64,000 bases of DNA from Bremerella volcania (GCF_007748115.1 NZ_CP036289.1:6432183-6496182); one strand, 5' to 3'. Shown: positions 53,160 through 62,659, counted from the first letter of the stretch. A program made the numbers and translations. The notes: a model not told the origin generated them from the sequence alone.

Positions 53160-54044
53160 ATGTCCCATTCCCACACGTCACAACCTGAAAAACACGGAGC
53201 GAACGCATCAGCGCACGCTCCGCAGGTTGCCGTGCGCGAGGGGAATCGGCTTCTCTGCCCCTGCTGCGGGGAGGTGTTGATGATCTTGCAGGAAGAGCCG
53301 GCCAACGAGTCGCAGCCTAAGAAGTTCTGGCCGCCGAAGATGGCCCCTCCGAAGCGAACGCCGCGGCCCCAATCGGCCACGCTCAACGAAATCATTCGTC
53401 GGCAAGAGGCCCAGGAGGAAGCCGCGTTTCAGGCCGCCATGACGAAGGACGTTCCTAGCAAGGACCCGCCTGTCGAAGCGTTCGACCCCGACCGGCCTCA
53501 CTACCGGGCCGACAGCATCGTGGTTGAAATCGATCCGGAAATCAACGCGTACGAGTTCCCCGAAATCGATCCTCCCCTGGTCCCCAGCGGCCTAACGCCC
53601 AAGCGTTCGCGAAGTGATTCAGGCGAATACCGCGAGCCCCGCGAACGCGACGCGGTGACGCGTTACGAGGAACGAAAACGGTACCGACTGCGGCAGCCGC
53701 TGCGCGAGCCGCTCACGTACGAAGCCGCCCGATTGTACGCGTGGATGTTCTACCGCATGAAAAAACTCAACCTGCAGCTGATCGAGGAGATCACCGCGAA
53801 ACAGGCCGAGATCGACGCGCTGGAAGAGGAACTCAACGCACCGGTGAAAGAGGCTTCCAGCGAAGAGCAACCCGAAAGCGAAACGCCGCCTCAAGTAGTC
53901 TCTCGAGTCGAAACCCAGAAGATCATCACGCCCACGCGACGCGAACGTGTGCTTCGCGTGATCGAAAAGCGTGTCCACGCGGACATAGCGTCCGAGATGG
54001 AAACACAGCAAGTCGAAACGGCTAACGAGCGTGGGCCGCCGTGA
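53160..54044 (+). CDS. Unknown charged protein with a CPCC motif and coiled coil
   Basis: 294 residues from the ATG at 53160. Residues 30-45 hold RLLCPCCGEVLMIL, half of a zinc-ribbon-like knuckle with no matching second Cys pair. A Pro/Glu-rich linker follows (FWPPKMAPPKRTPRPQS), then YRADSIVVEIDPEINAYEFP, a basic stretch (RDAVTRYEERKRYRLRQPLR), and a coiled coil near 225-255 (LNLQLIEEITAKQAEIDALE). No family recognised. The start is uncertain because no clear ribosome site precedes it. Confidence 0.6.
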   Translation: MSHSHTSQPEKHGANASAHAPQVAVREGNRLLCPCCGEVLMILQEEPANESQPKKFWPPKMAPPKRTPRPQSATLNEIIRRQEAQEEAAFQAAMTKDVPSKDPPVEAFDPDRPHYRADSIVVEIDPEINAYEFPEIDPPLVPSGLTPKRSRSDSGEYREPRERDAVTRYEERKRYRLRQPLREPLTYEAARLYAWMFYRMKKLNLQLIEEITAKQAEIDALEEELNAPVKEASSEEQPESETPPQVVSRVETQKIITPTRRERVLRVIEKRVHADIASEMETQQVETANERGPP

Positions 54045-54147
54045 GTGTGTCAGCCCCAAGGGGGCGACCGTAAGAAACTGCGTAGTATTCGTTCCGAGCC
54101 TATCGCGAACGTCGGTCTCGCATGCGCTTTCAGGCCGGCGGGGATAA

Positions 54148-54185
54148 CCCCTCACCCTGGCCCTCTCCCCTCAGGGGCGAGGGGA
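54148..54185. repeat. Single REP-like palindrome
   Basis: CCCCTCACCCTGGCCCTCTC then CCCTCAGGGGCGAGGGGAC. It matches the complement of the unit at 38215-38254 almost throughout and the right unit at 38345-38373. Lies between convergent genes. Confidence 0.75.
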
Positions 54186-54238
54186 CTGGAATGCGCGCGG
54201 TTCTTGCCTGACATTGCATGGCACTCTTACAACCAACA

Positions 54239-55768
54239 TTACTGCTGGCTGAACGTTTGGCCTCGCAGGGCGTCGCTGCCTTGGAAGTCGGTCGGCTCGT
54301 CCAAGCCACCGGTGAGAAGTAGGCCGTCGATCTTGGCGTGGGCTTTGGCCAGTTCACCCAGCGCGCTGATGTACTGCAGGTTCGTATCGAAGTAGGTTCG
54401 TCGGACGATCAGCACCTGAATGAATGAGAACTCTCCGGCGGCGTACGCTTGTTCGGAAAGGTCGAGCGTTCGTTTGGCCTTCGGCAGAATCTGCTGTTCG
54501 TACCTTTCGACGGCGACCAGGGCCGAGTCGTATTCCTTGGCGACGCCAGCCAGGCGGGCTTTGAGCGACATCTCGATGCGCTTGACGGCATGCGTGGCTC
54601 GGCAATATTCGCGATAGGCGGCCGAGACGTTGCCACTGTTGTCGTTAAAAACCGGAATCGGGGCACCGACGGTCACGTTGATCATGCCGCTGCCGGTGCT
54701 GTTATCGTGCCCTGCCTGGATACCAGCGAGGATATTGGGAATGTGTTGCACCTCCTGGCGGGACATGTTTGCCCGGGCCTGGTGCACGCGGCTGTAACTG
54801 GCACGCAGTTCCGGACTGTTGCCCAGCAAATCGCTGTAGATGGCTTCCCACTCGAGGTTACCGACCTGAGGGTTCAACTCGCCCGAGAGCTGACTGCGCT
54901 GCATGTTCGGTACGCCGGCGGTGGCGGCCATCTCTTGCCAGGCGGCATCCCAGGCAAACTGGGCCTGCTGTCGCAGGACTTCCACTTCGTTCAACTGAAT
55001 TTCGGCTTGAAGCTGATCGGACTGCGATGCTTCCTTCGCTTCGAAACGCTTTTGAGCCAGTTCGGCCCCTTTGGCAACGACCCCATGAAAATCGTCAATC
55101 ACGTCCATCCGACGCTGGGCGACCAACGCATCGACGAAAGCCAGGCGAACGTCAGTCAGCACGCGGTAGCGCTGCGACTCCACGTCCCACTTCTGCGCTT
55201 CAACGGCATGGCCAAGCACGTTGCGGTTGAGGTCTAACTTGCCGGCCGTGACGAACTCGCGATCGACCGTCACCAGGTGTTGATCGGTGTTTTGATCGGC
55301 CAATTGGCTTCCCGAATAACCGACGACGGGATTCGCCGAGAGGCCAACCTGGTAGCGATAATCGGAAGCGGCCTGGGCCGAGGCCGAGATCTGGCGGATC
55401 GTCGGATTGTTGGCCAGGGCCAGGTCTTGCAGTTGGGCAAGCGTCAGGCCACTGGCGGTGGACGTCGGTATCGCTGGGACCTTGGTGGCTTGAGCGACTT
55501 CAAACGCCGGAATGTCCGACGGAGAGGTCTCAGGCGGAAGGATGTTGGTTGGTTCGAGCACCGGCGGCTGAATCACCGAAATCGGCTCTTGATGATCGAC
55601 CAGCGCGACGTCAGGCTTCCCTTCCGACTGAGAAATCGACGCCGGAGCAACCGGGACGATCTCTTCCGAGTAGGTTGCCGGCTTGGAATAGGGAAGCACG
55701 CAACCAGCAAACGAAGGGACTGCCAACACCAGTGACCATTGCCAAACGTTAAGTTTCCCGACTGCCAT
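54239..55768 (-). CDS. TolC-family outer membrane efflux lipoprotein
   Basis: Outer-membrane channel component of a tripartite exporter (TolC/CzcC-like). N-terminal signal with FAGC near residue 23 suggests lipidation. A Pro-rich linker follows, then two OEP repeats of long helices: LALANNPTIRQISASAQAAS, VLTDVRLAFVDALVAQRRMD, GVVAKGAELAQKRFEAKEAS, LSEQAYAAGEFSFIQVLIVR. 509 residues. AAGGGAAT precedes the ATG. No RND or membrane-fusion gene lies next to it, so its partners are elsewhere; the ABC exporter at 24-26 kb is not obviously linked. Confidence 0.87.
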   Translation of the reverse strand: MAVGKLNVWQWSLVLAVPSFAGCVLPYSKPATYSEEIVPVAPASISQSEGKPDVALVDHQEPISVIQPPVLEPTNILPPETSPSDIPAFEVAQATKVPAIPTSTASGLTLAQLQDLALANNPTIRQISASAQAASDYRYQVGLSANPVVGYSGSQLADQNTDQHLVTVDREFVTAGKLDLNRNVLGHAVEAQKWDVESQRYRVLTDVRLAFVDALVAQRRMDVIDDFHGVVAKGAELAQKRFEAKEASQSDQLQAEIQLNEVEVLRQQAQFAWDAAWQEMAATAGVPNMQRSQLSGELNPQVGNLEWEAIYSDLLGNSPELRASYSRVHQARANMSRQEVQHIPNILAGIQAGHDNSTGSGMINVTVGAPIPVFNDNSGNVSAAYREYCRATHAVKRIEMSLKARLAGVAKEYDSALVAVERYEQQILPKAKRTLDLSEQAYAAGEFSFIQVLIVRRTYFDTNLQYISALGELAKAHAKIDGLLLTGGLDEPTDFQGSDALRGQTFSQQ

Positions 55769-55941
55769 GAGATTCCCTTACTACTAGCACTGCCAGCATC
55801 CATTCGTTTGATAGAACCGTCTTAAATCCTGTAATAGGAAGGTCGGCACGGGTTGGATAACCCAATCACGGAATGTTTCTGGCAAGCGAGGATCAAGCGG
55901 CGGGGCGCGTTAAGCTGTAACGATCACTGGCGATAGCAAGA

Positions 55942-56460
55942 CTACCTCAGGACGTCGTAGTCGATCTGCACCAGTCCCTGACCAAAGGTGTGCGAGTACT
56001 TCACTTTCAGCCGCGTATCGCGACCGATATGGGCCACGATCGGTAGGCCTTCCCCCAGGAGAATGGGCTGGACGAAGACTTTGATTTCGTCGATCGCTCC
56101 GACATGCAGAAACGAAGCGGCCAGTTGTCCGCCACCTACCAGCCAGACGTCTTTGCCTGGCCGCGAATGAATCCAGCGAACGAAGTCGGACACCCCCTGG
56201 CGAACGACTTCCGCATGCTGGCACTGCAGCAGCTTGCGCGAGAAGACGAAGTTCTTCTTCTCGGCGTAGGGGTAAGGACCGAAGGTCAAAACCTGTTCGT
56301 ACGTGTTGCGGCCCTGAACGACCGTATCGATCGATTCGAGGAACGTGGCGAAACCGAAGTCTTCGTTCCCTTCGGCTTGAATGAGCCAGTCGATGGCTCC
56401 ACTGGGCCGCGCGATGAATCCATCCAGGCTGGCCGTAACGAAATAGATGATCTTTCTCAC
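55942..56460 (-). CDS. Dihydrofolate reductase-like (RibD C-terminal family) protein
   Basis: 172 residues from a GTG, with AAGGAGAAGAG upstream. Reads RKIIYFVTASLDGFIARPSG, GRNTYEQVLTFGPYPYAEKK, and the nucleotide-binding DVWLVGGGQLAASFL, the pattern of the YyaP/RibD C-terminal group that binds NADPH. The actual substrate is not known for most of this family, and true folate reduction is not implied. No riboflavin or folate gene is nearby. Confidence 0.87.
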   Translation of the reverse strand: MRKIIYFVTASLDGFIARPSGAIDWLIQAEGNEDFGFATFLESIDTVVQGRNTYEQVLTFGPYPYAEKKNFVFSRKLLQCQHAEVVRQGVSDFVRWIHSRPGKDVWLVGGGQLAASFLHVGAIDEIKVFVQPILLGEGLPIVAHIGRDTRLKVKYSHTFGQGLVQIDYDVLR

Positions 56461-56577
56461 AGAATCTCTTCTCCTTAGGCGCTGTGTCGTACAGACGCAT
56501 CGGAAACGGGTGCAGCGAATCCTTGAACGCTCACTACGTCCGCTAGGAGAAACGGTTCGGCATGGCTGGATGATTGC

Positions 56578-58371
56578 CTATCGCATCGGCGGCGATGGAT
56601 TCGAGCTGCTAGCCTTGGGAGTCGGGATCATCAGCCGCTGAGGGTTGTTTTTTACCTGGGCAAGCTCCCAGGGATTGTTCGACTGATGGGACTGAGTCGT
56701 CAAAGAAGGAGAGAGCGATTCGACAATCGGAAAGATGGCCGGGCCCAGGTAGAAACCTAAATAGTCGTGCAGTTGCCTGTGCTCGGGTGCCGCCAGAATC
56801 GCCCCTTCGGCTTTACCGGTGGTAGGATTGTGCAGCGTGAGATAGTCGATCGCGATCGCCGCGGTGAAATCTTGGGACGTGATCCCCAAGAGGAATTCCT
56901 GCTGCGTGAGGAATCGTCCTTTCTCGGCACGCTGGCGTTCCAACATCCGAACCGCTTTGACCAATTTAAGACGAGCATTGTGCCGGTAGCGGACTTGAAC
57001 CGCGTTAAAGGCACTGGCAATAAAGCCCGAGGTTGATAACCAGGCTTCGTTCTCATCCCAGATCGAAGGAAAGACGACCCACGGAACATTCGTGTATGGG
57101 TCGGTCGAACCATCAAACGCCTGGTTGATTTGAGTTTCCATCCGCGCGACGCATTGCGGCGTGTGTTCCTGGTAAATGATGCGCTGGACCATCCGCTGGT
57201 AGTTTTCGCGGAAGCTGCGACGTTGCCCCGGTTGCTCCTTCAACAAGAGATCGACCGACATGACCACATGTTGGCTCAGCTGACGTTTCAAACCTCGCCG
57301 CAGGCTTTGACTCATATCGCCGACGTCGGTCAACATCTCCTCATAAACTTCCTCGGGGACGGGACTCACGTTGCCTAAAAAGGCTTGAAAAACGAGATAC
57401 CGATACTGCTCGATCTGGATGAAGGAAAACGACCGTTCGATTCGTTTATCCAGCGACTGCGTTGCCATCGCACGCAGCAGTTTCAAGTCTTGCAGCGCCG
57501 AGTCGTTGTCTCCTTGTTGAATTTGCGCCAAGGCATGGACCGCCGCGAACCGGGCGACTTGTTCGTCCCAGTGACGGTACTCGAGTCCGTCGGTCAACAC
57601 GCTTTGGCGCAGTTTTAAGAAGGCGTCCTCGTGCCGTGCGGCGTACTGCAACGTTTGCTGCGTATAAGGGAAGCCTGGTAAGAATATTTTCAGGAGATAA
57701 TAGTCGTTGCGTTCAACCGTCGTGATAACGATTTGCGGCCGGCTCCTGGCTTGTCGTTCCTCGGCGAGAACCCAATCAGGCGAATCGTCTTCCAGCAAAG
57801 CCAACATGAGGGCGTCGTGAACTTGCGCCGCATCGTTTTGCAGACGCGGAGCGACGTCTTCCTGCACATCCAGAATGGCTTGATGCTTGTCCCGCAGTTG
57901 GGCGAGGCGCTGCTGGGCCCGGATATCGGCCAGAAAGAACAAGGTACAAACGATCGCCAATGCCAGCGGACCCGCGACGAAAAGCTTCCAGGCAGTCCAG
58001 TGATTCGCGCTGCGAGTGCGGTTGCCTTCGTCATCCTTGCGAGGCCAAATGCCGGCCACCAAACCGAACAAGATTCCCAAGATGAAACCGCCACTTGAGG
58101 CAACGACCATGCCCTCGTACGAGAGTTCGAGCATGCCAAAGATCGTCGTCAACTTGTAAAGGCTTGTTATCCGCAAACTGCTGATTTCCATCAGCGCATA
58201 GTTGACGATGATCAGCGGCAGGCCGAATCCCGCGGCCAGCAGCAGGACGCCGCCAACCAGATTCCAGCGAAGCTTCAACAGGAGCATCGCGACGCTGAAA
58301 CCAACGATCACCCAGGCAATCGCGAATAGGGCAAGCAGGATGAGGTAAGCGCTCATGGGGCGAGCTGGCAT
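56578..58371 (-). CDS. Large unknown membrane protein with N-terminal helices
   Basis: 597 residues (592 if the ATG at 58356 is used; neither start has a clear ribosome site). Four membrane helices lie in the first 150 residues (YLILLALFAIAWVIVGFSVA; LVGGVLLLAAGFGLPLIIV; SSGGFILGILFGLVAGIW; LFVAGPLALAIVCTLFFL). A mostly helical soluble domain with no motif I recognise follows (QTLQYAARHEDAFLKLRQ; FLTQQEFLLGITSQDFTAAI). Single gene. Possibly an envelope regulator or scaffold. Confidence 0.68.
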   Translation of the reverse strand: MPARPMSAYLILLALFAIAWVIVGFSVAMLLLKLRWNLVGGVLLLAAGFGLPLIIVNYALMEISSLRITSLYKLTTIFGMLELSYEGMVVASSGGFILGILFGLVAGIWPRKDDEGNRTRSANHWTAWKLFVAGPLALAIVCTLFFLADIRAQQRLAQLRDKHQAILDVQEDVAPRLQNDAAQVHDALMLALLEDDSPDWVLAEERQARSRPQIVITTVERNDYYLLKIFLPGFPYTQQTLQYAARHEDAFLKLRQSVLTDGLEYRHWDEQVARFAAVHALAQIQQGDNDSALQDLKLLRAMATQSLDKRIERSFSFIQIEQYRYLVFQAFLGNVSPVPEEVYEEMLTDVGDMSQSLRRGLKRQLSQHVVMSVDLLLKEQPGQRRSFRENYQRMVQRIIYQEHTPQCVARMETQINQAFDGSTDPYTNVPWVVFPSIWDENEAWLSTSGFIASAFNAVQVRYRHNARLKLVKAVRMLERQRAEKGRFLTQQEFLLGITSQDFTAAIAIDYLTLHNPTTGKAEGAILAAPEHRQLHDYLGFYLGPAIFPIVESLSPSLTTQSHQSNNPWELAQVKNNPQRLMIPTPKASSSNPSPPMR

Positions 58372-58579
58372 GGGGTTGGGGAGTCGAGAAGAGCAGATGT
58401 GTTGCGGTTGAATTTAGAGCAAAACTGCAATTTGGGCGAGTAAAATTTCGGTTAGTTTCCATCTTTTGCTCGCGATATCGGACTCAAACGACGAGGGGGC
58501 TTTGCGAAGTTACGCCCAATGGATTAAACCGGAAGTATCAAGGCATCATTCGTGATATTCCTTAATTAGGAGATACGTA

Positions 58580-58780
58580 ATGGACGGTCTTCATGCATTA
58601 GGATGTAGCAGCGCCATCGCTGCCGCGAACGAAACGTTCGACTCGGAGATGAGTCGTTTGAAACAGTCGCTCACTCACGCCACCTCGGTGGAAGAAGAAG
58701 CGGCCATTGAACAGCAAATGCGCGAGTGCGAATCGCGCCATCGCGACATGCTTGCGTCGCTACAGCGGTCTCTTTTCTAA
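58580..58780 (+). CDS. Small helical protein of unknown function
   Basis: 66 residues. AGGAG lies about 8 nt before the ATG. The product MDGLHALGCSSAIAAANETF continues DSEMSRLKQSLTHATSVEEE, an acidic helix-forming protein with heptad-like spacing and one Cys near each end (Cys9, Cys49). No signal or membrane helix. Unknown role; perhaps a small adaptor or regulator. Confidence 0.6.
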   Translation: MDGLHALGCSSAIAAANETFDSEMSRLKQSLTHATSVEEEAAIEQQMRECESRHRDMLASLQRSLF

Positions 58781-58868
58781 TAGAAACGGTGGTCGACCGG
58801 TTTACCAAACGGTAATCCATCCAGCGCGACTCTCAGGTCGTCCTTATTCGCTTCTTGCAACCGCGGGG

Positions 58869-59162
58869 CTACTTCCCCCAGACTCGCCAGGCCCAGTACG
58901 CGGTCATCACAACGGAAGCGAAAGCGTAAACGCAGCAAACGCTAGTAGAAAGCAAAGACAACAACATCAGATAGTCTCCTGGCATGATTGGGGGAAGCAC
59001 GATCGTCGGCAGATGCGGGGCAATTGCCGCTGGTAACTTGGAGACATGTTGACCGAAGGTAGGTGACGCGAATTTCGGCGAACGACGGCCTGTACCCGTC
59101 GTTTCTTGATGAACTGGTTCCACGCCTGCCACCGACGAGGGGCTGGCCGCTATCTTCGTCAT
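58869..59162 (-). CDS. Possible small membrane protein
   Basis: 97-codon frame with GGGGGAAG about 10 nt before its ATG. The N-terminal 60 residues are Ser/Pro/Thr-rich, then a strong membrane helix (YLMLLSLLSTSVCCVYAFAS) and a Trp/Arg end (YWAWRVWGK). The ribosome site and hydrophobic helix argue for it, low-complexity N-terminus against. Region 58781-59299 otherwise holds no gene. Confidence 0.42.
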   Translation of the reverse strand: MTKIAASPSSVAGVEPVHQETTGTGRRSPKFASPTFGQHVSKLPAAIAPHLPTIVLPPIMPGDYLMLLSLLSTSVCCVYAFASVVMTAYWAWRVWGK

Positions 59163-59299
59163 AACCGGTAACTTCCCCCGGCTAAGTGCCAGGGGATGCC
59201 GGAGAACCTCGAAATTTAAGCAACCATTACGCGTTGGAAGCGACCTTTACCATGTGAGCCAACCGGCTCGTGTTTTGGTTTCTTCCTGCGAGTGGTTCC

Positions 59300-59824
59300 A
59301 TGTCGAAACTCTTTACGTCCCTGTTCGTGTTGGTCTTCGTCGGTTTCGGCGTGGGCTTTCTCGGCTATGGGATCTACCAACTCGACCAGGCCAGCCGAAC
59401 CACCCGGTGGCCGGCCGTGCGCGGCGAAGTGCTCGAGTGCCAACTGCGCTCGCACACCAGCGACCATAAGGAAACGTGGGCCTGCCATGTGAAATATGCC
59501 TACGACGTCGATGGGCGGTCCTACGAAGGGGACCGCATCGCCTACGGCTACAACGGCACCAACAACAAGAGCATGCACTCAGACTTAAAGCAGAAGCTCA
59601 GTCGATCGCGCTACGTTCGCGTCTATTTCGACCCGCAAAACCCGAGCGAAAGTACCTTGGCGACCGGCATCCATCGAAGTGCTTACCTGCCGGTTCTCTT
59701 CGGCGGTGCCTGGCTGGCGTTTTGCGGCGGCATCTTGGCGTTGGTTTTCCTTGGGGGTTCTCACAAGAACCTTCCCGAGCGTCTGGCTCGGCTGAATCAC
59801 CGCTCCCTGAGTCTCGTTCGCTGA
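59300..59824 (+). CDS. DUF3592-like membrane protein, first of a tandem pair
   Basis: 174 residues. Two helices (about 5-27 FTSLFVLVFVGFGVGFLGYG and 138-160) flank an extracytoplasmic beta domain: RWPAVRGEVLECQLRSHTSD, VKYAYDVDGRSYEGDRIAYG, VRVYFDPQNPSESTLATG. This is the DUF3592 pattern (W-x-x-V-x-G, then Y-x-Y-x-V-x-G-x-x-Y-x-G). The ATG at 59300 was chosen because the helix follows at once. A related gene begins 10 bp after its stop. Confidence 0.82.
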   Translation: MSKLFTSLFVLVFVGFGVGFLGYGIYQLDQASRTTRWPAVRGEVLECQLRSHTSDHKETWACHVKYAYDVDGRSYEGDRIAYGYNGTNNKSMHSDLKQKLSRSRYVRVYFDPQNPSESTLATGIHRSAYLPVLFGGAWLAFCGGILALVFLGGSHKNLPERLARLNHRSLSLVR

Positions 59825-59834
59825 AAGGTTGAGT

Positions 59835-60350
59835 ATGTCGAAAGAAATCATTGCGCTGCTGGTGATGGGGGGCTTTAACCTGATCGGGGTGGTGATCGTC
59901 GGCTATGGCCTGCGAGACCTCTACCGCGCGTGGCGAAGCAGCTCGTGGGAGAAAGTCTCGGGGCGACTGATCGAAGCCAGCATTGAAGAAACCACGCGAA
60001 AAAGCAGCAAATCGAGTCGCCGCGTGTATGAGGTCAAAGCGACCTACGAGTACGACGTTTGCGGACGCTCGTACCAAGGCAATCGCATCTCGCAGAGCTA
60101 TATCCCAACCCATGAGCGGGCCGAGCACGATCTGCTGCTCGATACGCTGAATTCGATCCCCAGCTTGAATGTCTATTACGACCCCCTTCACCCCGAGAAA
60201 TGCACCTTGGTACCCGGCGTCGATGGGGGGACGTTCACGCTTTTGGCCCTGGGTATCATGTGGCTGGCCGTCACGGTTGGCATCACGGGGATGATCCTCT
60301 TGATTCAAGGGGGCGACCCACAGTTGATTCAGAGTATTTCGATAGGGTAA
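59835..60350 (+). CDS. DUF3592-like membrane protein, second of a tandem pair
   Basis: 171 residues; AAAGG precedes the ATG at 59835 by 7 nt. Helices near 5-25 and 135-158. Middle domain: SWEKVSGRLIEASIEETTRK, VKATYEYDVCGRSYQGNRIS, LNVYYDPLHPEKCTLVPG. It aligns by motif with the preceding gene, including the Y-D-P-x-x-P-x-x-x-T-L signature. Probably a tandem duplicate; function of the family is unknown. Confidence 0.82.
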   Translation: MSKEIIALLVMGGFNLIGVVIVGYGLRDLYRAWRSSSWEKVSGRLIEASIEETTRKSSKSSRRVYEVKATYEYDVCGRSYQGNRISQSYIPTHERAEHDLLLDTLNSIPSLNVYYDPLHPEKCTLVPGVDGGTFTLLALGIMWLAVTVGITGMILLIQGGDPQLIQSISIG

Positions 60351-60520
60351 ATCGCTAAGAATCGGTCGGCTGAAAATCGACTGCCCAGCCATCCCGAACC
60401 CGCGTTTGCGATGCTACAATAGACAGATGAGAGCGGTGGTCTTCAGGTCGATCGGAAGCGACCATTCGCTTGGCGATTTAACACCGGTCCATGCCGACCA
60501 TAGGGGAAGGAAACAGTATC

Positions 60521-61384
60521 ATGATTCGCAGCGCACTTATTGCCCTGGACAATTCTCCCTCCAGCAAGACCGCTTTAGACATGGCAATCTCCTTCTGCCA
60601 GCGCTATGCGGACCGCAACGAAGGCAAGACCGACTTCATTCATCTGTCCGGCGTCGCCGTGGTCGATATTCCTGGCATCAAAGCGCCGACCAGCTTGCCC
60701 ATCGGTGCCGGTGCCTATAAGAAGCATCGTGACGACACGCTGATTTCCGAAGCGAAAGAGCGTGCCGAAGAGATCCTGGGCGAATTTGAAGCTCGCTGCA
60801 ACGAAGCGAAGATCCCCCACACTTCGATCGAAAGCGAAGGGCTGCCGTACGAACAGATCGAACGCCATGCGTTGCGTCACGACGTGATTCTGATCGGCCG
60901 CGATACCAATTTCCATTACGAAACCAGTGAAGACGTCGGCGCGACGGTTCGTAAGCTGTTGGTCGACAACGCCCGGCCGGTGATCGTCTATCCGCAGAAA
61001 ATGCCGGACAACCATCGAGTCGTGATCGCCTACGACGGCAGTGCCACCGCGGCGCACGCCCTGCAAATGTGGACTCTCTTGGAGATCCGCGGCCCGCAAA
61101 CCGAAGTTCACGTGGTGAGCATCTCCGACGCGGAAGAAAAGGCGATGCCCCGCCTGGAAGAAGCGGCCCAGTTCCTGAAGTTCCACGGCATCGATTCGCA
61201 GCTGCACTACGTGCCCAAGGAACGCCGCGTGGTGGAAATGCTGGCCGAAAAGGTCAAGGAACTAAGTCCGCGGATGGTGGTCCTGGGTGCATACGGCCGT
61301 GGCGGATTCAAGGAAACGATTTTCGGGTCCTCGACCAACAAGATGCTGGAAACGGCCAATTGCCCGCTTTTCCTCTACAAGTAA
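60521..61384 (+). CDS. Universal stress protein with two USP domains
   Basis: 287 residues from the ATG at 60521 (AAGGAA about 10 nt upstream). First domain: IRSALIALDNSPSSKTALDM, HALRHDVILIGRD. Second domain: HRVVIAYDGSATAAHALQMW and the nucleotide-binding GAYGRGGFKETIFGSSTNKM, close to G-2x-G-9x-G-S/T, so ATP binding is expected of the second domain; the first lacks a full copy. Induced under stress in many bacteria, with unclear mechanism. A small membrane gene follows 39 bp later. Confidence 0.9.
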   Translation: MIRSALIALDNSPSSKTALDMAISFCQRYADRNEGKTDFIHLSGVAVVDIPGIKAPTSLPIGAGAYKKHRDDTLISEAKERAEEILGEFEARCNEAKIPHTSIESEGLPYEQIERHALRHDVILIGRDTNFHYETSEDVGATVRKLLVDNARPVIVYPQKMPDNHRVVIAYDGSATAAHALQMWTLLEIRGPQTEVHVVSISDAEEKAMPRLEEAAQFLKFHGIDSQLHYVPKERRVVEMLAEKVKELSPRMVVLGAYGRGGFKETIFGSSTNKMLETANCPLFLYK

Positions 61385-61423
61385 TCGCCCGACAGAAGCA
61401 ACTCGCCGACAGGTTTTTGCCGC

Positions 61424-61633
61424 ATGAAACGACAACTCGGATTCGGAACGCGCCGCGGTCAAATCCCCACGGGAACCATCCTGATGATGGTCGGCGTGAT
61501 GGACATCATCATGGCCGTGGGGCTCTGGTTTTTCATGGGGCAGGGGGACATGAGCATGAGCATGTTCTGCGGGCTGATGGGCCTTTCAGGCCTGGGCTTG
61601 ATTGGCTTTGGGTTCATGCAGAATCTCAAATAG
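61424..61633 (+). CDS. Small Met-rich membrane protein
   Basis: 69 residues with two helices (about 15-37 PTGTILMMVGVMDIIMAVGL and 46-66). Gly/Met-rich loop MGQGDMSMSMF between them. AGG lies 9 nt before the ATG. Follows the universal stress gene and precedes a strong terminator, so the two likely share a transcript. No family recognised; Met-rich loops sometimes bind copper, which is only a thought here. Confidence 0.62.
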   Translation: MKRQLGFGTRRGQIPTGTILMMVGVMDIIMAVGLWFFMGQGDMSMSMFCGLMGLSGLGLIGFGFMQNLK

Positions 61634-61695
61634 CTTGCCTGCCGCGAAGCGGAATCAGCAGGAATCTCGTAAACGACGCCGGCAGATACTAAACT

Positions 61696-61732
61696 AAGGG
61701 GATTGGGGACTTGGATCCGAATCCCCTTTTTT
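61696..61732 (+). terminator. Intrinsic terminator
   Basis: AAGGGGATT (61696-61704) pairs with AATCCCCTT (61720-61728) and is followed by T residues to 61732. Closes the stress-protein transcript. Confidence 0.85.
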
Positions 61733-61813
61733 CGGCGCACCCTATCATTCACGGCGATTGCTTTGAGCCCAGCATCACGCAGTACGGCACCGGTTGCTTC
61801 CAAGAATCAGACG

Positions 61814-62659
61814 ATGCTGCGCGTCTTTGTGATCGTGGTGATCGTGCTGGTGATCATCGTGATTGGCCTGACCATTCTGGTCGGTACGTCGAGCCACTCC
61901 GGCGAACAGTTTTCGCCCGATGGTTTTCAGCGGCGAAGGTTCAGCTACCTGGAAGCGTTTGGCATCCGTCTAACGGCGACCGACTACTTCAACAACACCG
62001 GCAACCTTGAACTCGACCTGGTCAAGAAGAAGTGGATTACGTCCAGCGGCAAAAAACCGAAGGACAAAGACTGGGTCGTCGTTTCGATGCTCAGCCAAGG
62101 CTCCTATTACCAGAGCGATGCTGCGATTCTGATCGACTATCTCGATATGTCCAAAACCACGGGGGCCATCGATCTCGATCGTTGGAGCCAGGCCAACCCC
62201 GGCTACGCGGCGGTCATGTGGCCAGAGATCCAAAAGGCAGCCGAGGGGAACATGTACATCCTGATCCCCGATATCCTGCATCACATGCTCGACTTGAGCC
62301 GCGAAAAGAACAACCCGCTGCCGCAAACCTTGCTTACGCATGAAGATCAAAACGTACCTCCGCCTGAGGATCTGAACGACAAACAAAAAGCCGCCGGCGA
62401 AGTTCAGCAGAAGAAACTCGGCCAGCAAAGTCTCGATCCGTTCCTGGTCGAGCTGTACATGACGGCTGGAAAAGCCGCTCAGGATGCCGATCAAACCAAG
62501 CGGGCACGTTTCTGCTTCGAGCAAGTCTTGCGATTAGCTCCCCAGTCGCCAGAAGCCCAAGAGCAACTCGACAAACTACCGGTAGTCGTCGAGGAGGAGG
62601 CTGTCCAAGACGAGGCTTCTGATGCTGAAGACTCGTCGGAAGATGAACCTGAAAATTGA
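61814..62659 (+). CDS. Membrane-anchored protein with TPR-like end, upstream of cysteine desulfurase
   Basis: 281 residues from the ATG at 61814. N-terminal helix LRVFVIVVIVLVIIVIGLTI, then an unfamiliar domain (SYLEAFGIRLTATDYFNNTG; VVVSMLSQGSYYQSDAAILI; AAVMWPEIQKAAEGNMYIL) and near residues 215-255 a TPR-like segment (AAQDADQTKRARFCFEQVLR). Acidic tail. Its TGA overlaps the TTG start of the cysteine desulfurase gene, so the two are translationally coupled. Function unknown. Confidence 0.7.
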   Translation: MLRVFVIVVIVLVIIVIGLTILVGTSSHSGEQFSPDGFQRRRFSYLEAFGIRLTATDYFNNTGNLELDLVKKKWITSSGKKPKDKDWVVVSMLSQGSYYQSDAAILIDYLDMSKTTGAIDLDRWSQANPGYAAVMWPEIQKAAEGNMYILIPDILHHMLDLSREKNNPLPQTLLTHEDQNVPPPEDLNDKQKAAGEVQQKKLGQQSLDPFLVELYMTAGKAAQDADQTKRARFCFEQVLRLAPQSPEAQEQLDKLPVVVEEEAVQDEASDAEDSSEDEPEN

